Assembly (NCBI GenBank): GCA_947169685.1
Contig: CAMVQS010000023.1
Coordinates: forward strand, 1-36,091
Reading direction: 5' to 3'
Origin: an uncultured Prevotella sp.
GTDB lineage: Bacteria > Bacteroidota > Bacteroidia > Bacteroidales > Bacteroidaceae
DNA length: 36,091 nt
The translations under genes and the position numbers were made by a program. A model generated the notes under the pieces. The model saw only the letters and a program-made list of their open reading frames with translations, made no database searches and was not told the DNA's origin. Below are positions 7,961 through 14,381 of the stretch, one piece after another; within the stretch, counting starts at the first letter, position 1, and each line of letters starts with the position of its first letter.

Positions 7961-8383
7961 ATGAGCGACGAACAGAAATACACCATTCAGGGCTTGGATG
8001 AATACATCCGCCAGGGAGAGCCGCAACAGCGTGAGCGTAGCGAGGCGTGGAAGGTGGCCATCGGCTTGCAACAGGTTGACAGGCTTCAGACTTTCCGCAA
8101 TGCGCTGGTGCGTGCCAACTATAGCGACTTGACAGCAGGTATCTCAGAGACCACGCTCTATCTGGAGCGATTCTTCCGTAGTATGCTGCTGGGAGAAGAG
8201 CACGATCTGAGGAACAGAATCATGCACGTGGATTGGGACAAGGCGACAGAAGAAACCAAAGTCCAAAGTGCAAATAAGCCAGTTCTAAGTGCAAAAATGA
8301 GCGATGAACTGCCTCCAAAGTGCAAAAATTGCACTTTAGAAGAGGTGGCGGTGCTTCGCATCATGCATGTCGAAGAGAAGTAA
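7961..8383 (+). pseudogene. Fic-family gene remnant 2: in-frame deletion of the catalytic core
   Basis: The reading frame of 140 residues joins the Fic N-terminal segment (44 residues, identical in protein to remnant 1) directly to a segment that in full-length relatives follows the catalytic core: FRNALVRANYSDLTAGISETTLYLERFFRSMLLGEEHDLRNRIMHV. No HxFxxGNGR motif is present, so adenylyl-transfer activity is not expected. The join (LQT then FRN) keeps frame. The C-terminal tail carries repeats built on AAGTGCAAA, including a 9-base stem at 8317-8337. It starts 140 bases after rhuM and ends 17 bases before the next gene. It could still make a stable small protein, but I consider it a decayed toxin gene. 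Confidence 0.72.
8317..8337 (+). repeat. In-frame hairpin in Fic remnant tail
   Basis: AAAGTGCAA (8317-8325) and TTGCACTTT (8329-8337) form a perfect 9-base stem with a 3-base loop. AAGTGCAAA-type words also occur directly around 8255 and 8287. Confidence 0.75.
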
Positions 8384-8400
8384 AAACGAAAAGATAATTT

Positions 8401-9393
8401 ATGGCAGTATATTCGATTTATAAATACGAACTATCACAAATAAGTGCTCTGGAAGCAATGACTATCTGCGACGGGTCGAAAGAAACGCCGCTATCATTGG
8501 CGCAGGAGGTCCTCGACGGTCTCTTTCATGGTGTGCGCCCGCTGAATATCTCCAAGGAGAATAAAGAGAAGGTGATTATACCGCTTGACAACGAGATTAC
8601 CTGTAAGCGTGACCGTGTGACCATCTTGCTGGTGTGTAACGAGAAAAAGCATAAATACATAGAGAAGCGTGATGAGCGCGAACTGATTTCGCATCCTGGC
8701 TGCTACGTCATCATAGACAATCGTGAGGGCATTGCACAAATGGCCATTGAGCGGTCGTCATCGTTTCAGAGCGACCCCGACAAGGTGTGTCAGTTGCTAC
8801 AGCAAGCCATCAACGACAAGTTGGCTGCCTATCAGTTGAAGATAGAGATACGAGGCAAGGTGCGCGAGGCTCCGTTCTGGGAGGTCATTCATAAGCAGAC
8901 GGTGGAACACGAAGACCGCGTGAAGTGGATAAAGTTCAACTTCGGTGTGCCTGAGGAAGGTGCCGGTATTGATGCCTCTGAAGATGTGAAAGCCATGATT
9001 AGTGGTTTGAACCGACTAGGAAGAATCATGGGTGCCGAGAAGGGGCAGTATATGTATAATGCCAGCGAGGCGGGTACGCTGCACATCGACCAGACAGAGG
9101 AAGACATGGCTCAGGTTATACACTATTGCTCTACTAATGCCTACGATATCAGCGTTGGTTTCCGCTACTATGGTGTTTACCGCTATGGTCGAGAGGAAAG
9201 GGCGTTTGCTCAGTTGGACGATCAGGTGATGGATGACTTTATCCACGAGCGACCCACTACCGACAGAGAGGGAAACGGAGCATGGGGATTGCACCTGTGG
9301 CTCGATAATATGCGAAGAATGTACGAAGATTACCGTGATGTTACGCCTACTAAGAAGAAACGAAAAAGAAAGTCTAAGAAGCAGGTTGCTTGA
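8401..9393 (+). CDS. Unrecognised 330-residue protein with basic C-terminal tail
   Basis: I do not recognise this family. The protein is soluble in appearance, with no signal peptide or membrane segment. Features I can see are an N-terminal MAVYSIYKYELSQI segment, a mixed alpha/beta middle with EAPFWEVIHKQTVEHEDRVKWIKFNFG, a Tyr-rich stretch ISVGFRYYGVYRYG, and a strongly basic tail (TKKKRKRKSKKQVA) that would suit nucleic-acid contact. It begins 17 bases after Fic remnant 2 and overlaps the start region of the next frame, so the two are likely co-expressed. Its place in a restriction/TA cluster suggests defence or regulation, but that is context only. Confidence 0.75.
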   Translation: MAVYSIYKYELSQISALEAMTICDGSKETPLSLAQEVLDGLFHGVRPLNISKENKEKVIIPLDNEITCKRDRVTILLVCNEKKHKYIEKRDERELISHPGCYVIIDNREGIAQMAIERSSSFQSDPDKVCQLLQQAINDKLAAYQLKIEIRGKVREAPFWEVIHKQTVEHEDRVKWIKFNFGVPEEGAGIDASEDVKAMISGLNRLGRIMGAEKGQYMYNASEAGTLHIDQTEEDMAQVIHYCSTNAYDISVGFRYYGVYRYGREERAFAQLDDQVMDDFIHERPTTDREGNGAWGLHLWLDNMRRMYEDYRDVTPTKKKRKRKSKKQVA

Positions 9394-10192
9394 TGGTCAG
9401 CCGCTTTTCAAGGCATTTCAGACACCTGTTCGGGCATTTGAAGCCGAAGCAAAGGGCTTTCGGTTGTCACCTGAAGAGGTGTTCTGGCAGTTAGTTGTCG
9501 TGCTTGACAACATCAAGGAGCACCAGGAAGAGGCTTTACAGGACGTGCGCCGTTTATGGAACGACATCTACGTTGACTATCGCGACCTGTCGAATGACGA
9601 AAACGATGAAAGCGTCAGAGTGTTTGCTGCTCTGACGGTTTTTGCCGTACAGGTATGCTTGGCATGCACAGATGAGCCGCTTTACAGGACAATGGCTTTA
9701 GACTTAGCCAGTCAATTGGCTGCTGATGGTGGATTGTCGCAAAAGATGGAGGCAGCAGTAGCAAATAGTATTGCACGTATTGGAACGGAAAGGTTCAAGA
9801 TAGCCATTCAAGCCTATATGGAGAGTGACGATGAGTGGGTTTCGGAGGAAATAGAAGAGGTGCTTGAAAACACACCAAACATGTCACTCGGTTTGCCTGA
9901 AGCTAAAGAAGAAAATACTGCAAAAGCGCCCCAACTGACAAACCGTCAACTCATGATTCTCTTCGATCTCTTCCTTAATAAAGGATTCTCAACCGATTAC
10001 TGTAACCAAAAAGCCTTGGCCACATTACTTTCTCGCGTATCGGGACGTTCGGAAGGTAGTATCAGACAAAAGATTAGGGATGGCGTGGATTATGAAGTTG
10101 AGGACGTTCATAATGACGTAAATTTGTTAGCTCAGCTTTTGGAGCCAATCGACGCTTCTTTGGCACAAAAAATGAAAAATCTTATAGAATAA
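9386..10192 (+). CDS. Unrecognised 268-residue protein, start codon uncertain
   Basis: The coding sequence is clear from about LLDGQPLFKAFQTPV onward. No ATG lies nearby in frame, so a TTG at 9386 is the best start (preceded by AAGAAGCAGG), giving an 8-base overlap with the previous gene. Alternatively, the 5' end has been lost. The N-terminal half is helical (EEVFWQLVVVLDNIKEHQEEALQDVRRLWNDIY). The C-terminal part (TNRQLMILFDLFLNKGF, ATLLSRVSGRSEGSIRQKI) looks like a small helical domain I associate with Bacteroidales accessory genes but cannot name. No catalytic motif is visible. It is the last gene of the accessory run before the replication module. Confidence 0.65.
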   Translation: MLDGQPLFKAFQTPVRAFEAEAKGFRLSPEEVFWQLVVVLDNIKEHQEEALQDVRRLWNDIYVDYRDLSNDENDESVRVFAALTVFAVQVCLACTDEPLYRTMALDLASQLAADGGLSQKMEAAVANSIARIGTERFKIAIQAYMESDDEWVSEEIEEVLENTPNMSLGLPEAKEENTAKAPQLTNRQLMILFDLFLNKGFSTDYCNQKALATLLSRVSGRSEGSIRQKIRDGVDYEVEDVHNDVNLLAQLLEPIDASLAQKMKNLIE

Positions 10193-10199
10193 TGCACTT

Positions 10200-10233
10200 T
10201 GTAGTACCCGTGTAGTACTACATACCCACTACA
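10200..10233 (+). promoter_or_regulatory. GTAGTAC-based operator-like inverted repeat
   Basis: GTAGTAC occurs at 10201-10207 and 10212-10218; the second copy is part of the 10-base palindrome GTAGTACTAC (10212-10221). TGTAGT (10200-10205) pairs with ACTACA (10228-10233) as outer arms. The element lies just upstream of a TACCTTTG -7 box, where a repressor or activator could act. A regulatory function is inferred from position and symmetry. Confidence 0.45.
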
Positions 10234-10240
10234 GTGCCAT

Positions 10241-10248
10241 TACCTTTG
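10241..10248 (+). promoter_or_regulatory. Bacteroidetes -7 box for the replication module
   Basis: TACCTTTG matches the TAnnTTTG consensus. No clear TTTG lies at -33, so the promoter may need an activator; the GTAGTAC element occupies that region. The first gene of the module starts 75 bases downstream. Confidence 0.6.
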
Positions 10249-10278
10249 CCCACGGATTTCAAAATGAAGTCTGTGGGC
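10248..10278 (+). promoter_or_regulatory. 13-base stem-loop overlapping the promoter and transcript start
   Basis: GCCCACGGATTTC (10248-10260) can pair with GAAGTCTGTGGGC (10266-10278) over 13 positions with two G-T wobbles and a 5-base loop, followed by TTTCTT. Its left arm starts at the last base of the -7 box, so the structure overlaps the likely start of transcription. It may be an operator, a leader attenuator or a DNA cruciform. Confidence 0.55.
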
Positions 10279-10323
10279 TTTCTTCGTATTGCCTGCTTGC
10301 AAAAATTTATACATACATACAAA

Positions 10324-10608
10324 ATGGAAACAAAAATCTTAAAGGTAGTACGCCAGGGCGAGGCCTTCAGCGTACAGAGTTCAAAACAGGAGTCGGGACA
10401 GATCAAGAAGTGCACGATAGTGCTTCGCGAGCTGGGCGGCTCGAAGTTTGAGAACGAGTTTGTGTGCACCATGCTGGGCAACCTGGCAGGGTGCAGGTTC
10501 TACGAGGGCGACTTGGTCATTGCCACGCTCCGTTTCTCTACGCACGAGTATCAGGGACAGACCTTTCAGGAAATCCTGGCAACTGATATTGTAAAAATGA
10601 ACAGATAA
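10324..10608 (+). CDS. Small OB-fold-like protein, DUF3127-related
   Basis: This 94-residue protein is translated from ATG 10324; the frame is open upstream but noncoding. Its C-terminal half (RFSTHEYQGQTFQEILATDIVKM) lines up with the chromosomal DUF3127 protein encoded at 32443 (FDIDAHEYNGRWFNEIRAFNVQR), and the N-terminal halves share a beta-rich pattern, so I infer a related single-strand-binding-like OB fold. As the first gene of a module with a primase/DUF3987 protein, it could bind single-stranded DNA during replication. It lacks the Ala/Pro-rich acidic tail of the chromosomal protein. Function is inferred. Confidence 0.65.
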   Translation: METKILKVVRQGEAFSVQSSKQESGQIKKCTIVLRELGGSKFENEFVCTMLGNLAGCRFYEGDLVIATLRFSTHEYQGQTFQEILATDIVKMNR

Positions 10609-10617
10609 TTATTAATC

Positions 10618-10700
10618 TTGAGTTGAAGTGAGGAAGTTTTTACGCGTAAAGATGGCCATCGGAACTGCCGAAACTTCTTCTCGCTAAAATTTCAACTCAA
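10618..10700 (+). other. Multi-palindrome structured element before rha
   Basis: The outer arms TTGAGTTGAA (10618-10627) and TTCAACTCAA (10691-10700) are exact reverse complements. Inner arms GAAGTTT (10633-10639) and AAACTTC (10671-10677) continue the stem with small bulges. The loop contains two adjoining perfect palindromes, TTTACGCGTAAA (10639-10650) and GATGGCCATC (10651-10660), then CGG/CCG arms (10660-10670). It fills the 95-base gap between two genes, ending four bases before the rha start codon. It could be a structured RNA, an operator cluster or a replication/recombination site. Confidence 0.75.
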
Positions 10701-10703
10701 AAT

Positions 10704-11381
10704 ATGGAAGCAACAATTATTTCTTTACAGACAAAACATGTCGGAAACGACAACCAACACATGACGTCACTCGAGATTGCCGAGGTGACAGGTAAACAAC
10801 ATAAAGACGTACTGAAAGCTATCCGAAACATGGAGCCAGCTTGGGTTCAGGTAGCCGGGCGCAAATTTGCGCTCGGGTCTTACAAAGATGCTAACGGACA
10901 GCTTCGTCCTTGCTACTCGCTGACCAAAACCGAGTGCCTCTACATCGCCACGAAGTTCAACGACGAGGCTCGCGCCAAGCTGGTGCTGCGATGGGAAGAG
11001 CTGGAAAGTGCACAAAGGGGTCGGTTCCGCTGTGCACTTTCGGAGCCGAAGGAGATTCTGCGGCTGGCGGACGAGATTATCGGTGAGGGACTGCGCATGC
11101 TGAACGAGGAGGCGGAGGACACGCTGACGGCGACGCAGGTGGCCAAGACGTTCAACATGACAGTGTGGGACTTCAACCAGGTGGTGCGCGACATGGGCAT
11201 CCAGTACCGCCGCCACGGACGCTGGAACATCTCCGACGACCTGAAGGACCGCGACCTGGTGCGCCTGCGCACGCACGTCTCCTATTCTCTGAAGGGTGAG
11301 AAGAAAATCCGCACGTACATGACGTGGACTCTCAACGGTCTGCGTTTTCTGAACTCAAAACTTGGTTATCCGAACTTCTAA
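10704..11381 (+). CDS. Rha-family phage-type regulatory protein
   Basis: This 225-residue protein has the Rha (pRha) domain at residues 15-95: MTSLEIAEVTGKQHKDVLKAIRNM, then YSLTKTECLYIATKFNDEARAKLVLRWEELE. A second, C-terminal domain (about 130-225: TATQVAKTFNMTVWDFNQVVRDMGIQYRRHGRW) resembles the KilAC/antirepressor-type DNA-binding domain. Rha proteins are phage regulators that influence lysogenic development. The gene lies between the OB-fold gene and the primase gene, so it may control the module, and the palindromes on both sides are candidate targets. An 11-base perfect inverted repeat is embedded at the domain junction (11004-11041). Confidence 0.85.
   Translation: MEATIISLQTKHVGNDNQHMTSLEIAEVTGKQHKDVLKAIRNMEPAWVQVAGRKFALGSYKDANGQLRPCYSLTKTECLYIATKFNDEARAKLVLRWEELESAQRGRFRCALSEPKEILRLADEIIGEGLRMLNEEAEDTLTATQVAKTFNMTVWDFNQVVRDMGIQYRRHGRWNISDDLKDRDLVRLRTHVSYSLKGEKKIRTYMTWTLNGLRFLNSKLGYPNF
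11004..11041 (+). repeat. In-frame 11-base inverted repeat in rha
   Basis: GAAAGTGCACA (11004-11014) and TGTGCACTTTC (11031-11041) are exact reverse complements separated by 16 bases. They encode the ESAQRGRFRCALSE linker between the Rha domain and the C-terminal domain. Confidence 0.8.
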
Positions 11382-11395
11382 TTAATAATTAATAT

Positions 11396-11547
11396 GGAGT
11401 TAAGGGGAGTTAGGGGGAGTTAAGAGGAGTTAGGGGGACAATACTCCTGCTGACCCTAAGAACAATGACAGCAAAACATTTGTCCTTTAACTCCCCGAAC
11501 GAAGCAAAGCGGAGTGATAACTCCCCTTAACTCCTCCTAACTTCTCC
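11396..11547 (+). repeat. GGAGTTA repeat array forming a large imperfect inverted repeat
   Basis: The left arm (11396-11441) holds four GGAGTTA-type units of about 10-11 bases, ending GGGGGACAA. The right arm (11480-11547) starts TTGTCC and holds complementary TAACTCC-type units, plus an extra segment of about 30 bases with a gene-like GAACGAAGCAAAGCGGAG stretch. The centre is about 38 bases. The element fills the 179-base gap upstream of the primase gene. It could form a very long hairpin in DNA or RNA. I see no reading frame in it. Confidence 0.8.
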
Positions 11548-11560
11548 AAAAAATTAAACT

Positions 11561-13951
11561 ATGAGCGTACACATGATTTATTACAAGGATGGGGCGAAGA
11601 TGATGCGTCCCGTCCTGACGAGAGAGGACTATTTGGCGCTGCGTGGCAGTCAGGAGCAGCAACGGACGCTGCAGGCTGTCAGGCAGGGCGATGTGAAGCA
11701 GAAATCACGACTGCTGCAGATGAACTACTCGTGTCTGCCCAATGAGGACGGCACGCTGAAGGGCTCGAAGAGGATGAGCACCTCGGTGGGCATGGATATC
11801 GACCATATCAAGGCCGAGGAGATGCAGCCCCTGAAGGAGCGCATCCTCGAGAAGAAGGACGAGCTTGGCTTGCAGATGCTGGAGACGAGTGCCCGCAAGG
11901 CTGGTTATCATCTAGTGTTCAAGCGTCGCCCAGAACTGAGTCAGGAGGATAATCTGAAATGGGCAAGTGAACTTTTGAAGGTGGAATATGATGCTGGGGC
12001 CAAGGACATCACAAGGGTGTTTTTCACGACATCGGATAGCGAAGAGGATTTGATTTACCTCGACGATGAAATCTTCGAGATAGAAAGTGTAGAGTGTAAA
12101 GTTCTTTCTGAGGAAAGCGTCCCGTTGGGCCGAGCGGAGAGTGTAGAGTCAGTTGAAAAAGAGGATAGTTTAAAAAGTTCAGCAGACGACTCTAAACTTA
12201 CCACTGACTCTAAACTTTCAACTATCAACTCTCAACTCGAGTATAATGGCATTCCCTATAATGACATTATACGAAAGTGGTGGGAACTCTACAACGAGGG
12301 TAAGGAGCCTATCAAGACGAACCGCGACGTGCTGACCTTCGAGCTGGCCGTGAACCTGCGCCACATCTGCGGCTTCGACCGCGAACTGATGGATGCCATC
12401 ATTCCCTGTTACGACGGCTTTTCCCATGCGCAGAAGATGAAGTGCATCGACTCGGCCCTGTCGGAGAAGCGCACGCAGATGCCCAAGCGGTTGAAGGATG
12501 TGCTCTTCGAGGTGCGCCGCGACCGCATGAACGAGGGTATCGACACCGCTAACAGCGAGGTTTTGGACGACGTCATGCAGGAGGATGAGCGCTTCTATTA
12601 CAATCGTCTGCCACGGATGCCGCAAGGGGTGCGCGAATCGATTGAGGCCGTCGGTCCTGCGTTGTCGATGCCGGTGGTGACGGCCATCTGTCCGGCCATC
12701 GGTATGCTGGCAACGGGAGTCACGCTCGACGTACATGGGCAGAAGAAGGGACTCAACCTGATTGCCTACATCGCCGGTGACTTTGCCTCGGGCAAGGGTC
12801 AGATTGACCCCGTGATTGATGCCTGGCTGGGTGAGGTAAGGGCGCTGGACATGATGTATCTGCAGCAGGAGGAGGACTGGCGCCGCAAGAAACGTGCCGC
12901 TAAGAACAAGAAGGAGCAACCCGAGGAGCCGAAGCTGCCCGTGCGCTTTCTGCCGCTGAACAACACGGTGGCCAACCTGGCAGAGCGACTAGCCAACACC
13001 GAGGGCAAGCATGCCTTCTCGTTCACCCCCGAGGCCGACACGGTGGCGCAGAAGTGGAAGTCGGCCATGAGCGACTTTTCGGTGATGCTGCGTCAGAGCT
13101 ACGACGGTTCAAAGTACGACCGTGAAGCTCGTTCGGCCGAAGCCGTGAACGTGCATATCGAGCACTTGCTGTGGAACGTCTGCATGTGCGGCACGCCCGA
13201 TGCCCTCTATCGCGTGGTGTCAAATTACACCGACGGTTTTCAGAGCCGTATCGCCGTGGCCCGTACACCCGACAACACTTTTTCTCCCTTGGAAGACAAG
13301 CCCTACGTGCTGACCGACCGCCAGCGGGAGCGCATCCAGCAGATTGCCCACCTGCTGCCCTTGATGCAGGGTATGGTGGTACTGCCGAAGCTGGAGGCCA
13401 AGGGTCGTGAGTGGGTGGAGCGTGAACGCCTGGAGACGATGAAGAACGACGATAAGGTTCGCGCCCGTCAGCGCTTCCGCATCTGCGTGACGGCACAGCG
13501 CATGACCTGCTGCCTGATGCTCTGCAAGGTGTGCGAACAGCTCATTCAGAAGCACGGCGTGAGTGGTGCCGAGAAGCTGTTGAAGCAGAAGCCCGACCTG
13601 TGGCAGACGATGCTGCAGAAAGCTCAAACTGCACAGCTGCTGGAGGCTTACGACGTGGTGGCCGACTACCTGATGGAGACGGCGCTATACTTCTTCCGCG
13701 ACCGCATAGAGGCGGCGTTCCAGAGCCGTGACTACAGCGGAAGCAACGACCGCCGGCGCATGGGCAGGAACGACTCTATCTTTGAGCGCCTGGACGTGGA
13801 GTTCGGCTTCGAGGGAGCCTTCCAGCACAGCGTCAGCGTGAAGGGTGCCAACGTATCGCGTAACACCGTCCGCCAGATGCTGAAGAACTGGAAGAAACAG
13901 GGTCTCATCGTGCAGACGGAGGCAGGACGTTACAGAAAAGTGTGTCATTAA
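11561..13951 (+). CDS. BT4734-like primase domain plus DUF3987 (helicase-like) protein
   Basis: This 796-residue protein has an N-terminal BT4734/VirE_N-type domain (about residues 1-175) with a MDID acidic motif and a SARKAGYHLVF segment, matching the archaeo-eukaryotic primase pattern of D-x-D followed by a conserved His. A Ser/Thr-rich linker (about 180-225) is encoded by tandem and inverted repeats. The C-terminal DUF3987 region has a P-loop-like GDFASGKG near residue 405 and ends in a winged-helix-like NTVRQMLKNWKKQGLI segment. The protein would supply primer synthesis and possibly unwinding for a mobile replicon. It is the core of the module from the OB-fold gene to the P5-like gene. 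The length is typical for this Bacteroidales family. Confidence 0.85.
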   Translation: MSVHMIYYKDGAKMMRPVLTREDYLALRGSQEQQRTLQAVRQGDVKQKSRLLQMNYSCLPNEDGTLKGSKRMSTSVGMDIDHIKAEEMQPLKERILEKKDELGLQMLETSARKAGYHLVFKRRPELSQEDNLKWASELLKVEYDAGAKDITRVFFTTSDSEEDLIYLDDEIFEIESVECKVLSEESVPLGRAESVESVEKEDSLKSSADDSKLTTDSKLSTINSQLEYNGIPYNDIIRKWWELYNEGKEPIKTNRDVLTFELAVNLRHICGFDRELMDAIIPCYDGFSHAQKMKCIDSALSEKRTQMPKRLKDVLFEVRRDRMNEGIDTANSEVLDDVMQEDERFYYNRLPRMPQGVRESIEAVGPALSMPVVTAICPAIGMLATGVTLDVHGQKKGLNLIAYIAGDFASGKGQIDPVIDAWLGEVRALDMMYLQQEEDWRRKKRAAKNKKEQPEEPKLPVRFLPLNNTVANLAERLANTEGKHAFSFTPEADTVAQKWKSAMSDFSVMLRQSYDGSKYDREARSAEAVNVHIEHLLWNVCMCGTPDALYRVVSNYTDGFQSRIAVARTPDNTFSPLEDKPYVLTDRQRERIQQIAHLLPLMQGMVVLPKLEAKGREWVERERLETMKNDDKVRARQRFRICVTAQRMTCCLMLCKVCEQLIQKHGVSGAEKLLKQKPDLWQTMLQKAQTAQLLEAYDVVADYLMETALYFFRDRIEAAFQSRDYSGSNDRRRMGRNDSIFERLDVEFGFEGAFQHSVSVKGANVSRNTVRQMLKNWKKQGLIVQTEAGRYRKVCH
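12151..12223 (+). repeat. In-frame tandem and inverted repeats in primase linker
   Basis: Two 18-base units (12188-12205 and 12206-12223), each starting GACTCTAAACTT, differ at two positions. AGTTGAAA (12151-12158) is the reverse complement of TTTCAACT (12216-12223). The stretch encodes the linker DSKLTTDSKLSTINSQL. Confidence 0.75.
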
Positions 13952-13962
13952 GGTCATGTGTC

Positions 13963-14355
13963 ATGAGTGTCATTAAGAATAATCAAGAATGCTTTGTGCA
14001 GCTCTGGCAGAAGCTGGAGCGCACGAGGCGCCTCCTCGAAGGTCAATGTAAGCGCTTCTGCGTCAGGAACGTGCTGAAGTCGTGGTTCGGACTGGAGGCC
14101 ACCGACGACCTGATCTGGGAGGTGTGCCGGCTGGCTACGCTCTCGCTCGACGAGGACAATCCCATCTGCGGATGGGACGAGCTGCCGCCACCTTCGCTCT
14201 ATCCACGCAAGCACCGCGAACTCCTGCGGGCTCTCGTATCTGTAAAACTGGGCATCGGCATGCGCAAGGTGAGCCTCAAGGCTCTCGACAGCGCCTACAG
14301 CGTAGCGTTTCCGAAGAGTACACCGATAAATGTTAATAAGAAGATTAAACATTAA
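13963..14355 (+). CDS. Small unrecognised protein downstream of the primase
   Basis: This 130-residue protein, from ATG 13963, lies 11 bases after the primase stop. An in-frame upstream ATG at 13942 would overlap the primase gene and is less likely. It is helical and basic, with VLKSWFGLEATDDLIWEVCRLATLSLDEDNPICGWDELPPPSLYPRKHRELLRALV as its recognisable body. I cannot name the family. Position and spacing suggest translation with the primase, so an accessory replication role is possible. The last codons and the stop lie within a short AT-rich tandem repeat. Confidence 0.7.
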   Translation: MSVIKNNQECFVQLWQKLERTRRLLEGQCKRFCVRNVLKSWFGLEATDDLIWEVCRLATLSLDEDNPICGWDELPPPSLYPRKHRELLRALVSVKLGIGMRKVSLKALDSAYSVAFPKSTPINVNKKIKH

Positions 14356-14381
14356 AGATTAAACATTAAAAATTAAACATT
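14343..14381 (+). repeat. AT-rich 14-base tandem repeat before the P5-like gene
   Basis: The unit GATTAAACATTAAA is present at 14343-14356 and 14357-14370, with a partial third copy AATTAAACATT (14371-14381). It contains the stop codon of the upstream gene and ends directly at the next start codon, replacing any recognisable ribosome-binding site. Confidence 0.75.

Noticed and set aside
6478..8383. Intact Fic toxin-antitoxin pair
   Set aside because: Neither fragment contains the Fic catalytic core, so the locus is treated as decayed.
9393..9395. ATG overlapping the stop of the 330-residue gene as start of the next gene
   Set aside because: It is in a different frame from the clearly coding 268-residue frame.
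11396..11547. CRISPR array
   Set aside because: The repeated units are 10-11 bases with no spacers of constant length and no cas genes nearby.
13023..13496. 157-codon minus-strand frame inside the primase gene
   Set aside because: Its Arg/Ser/Pro-rich composition is typical of the reverse frame of a GC-rich gene, and no motif is seen.
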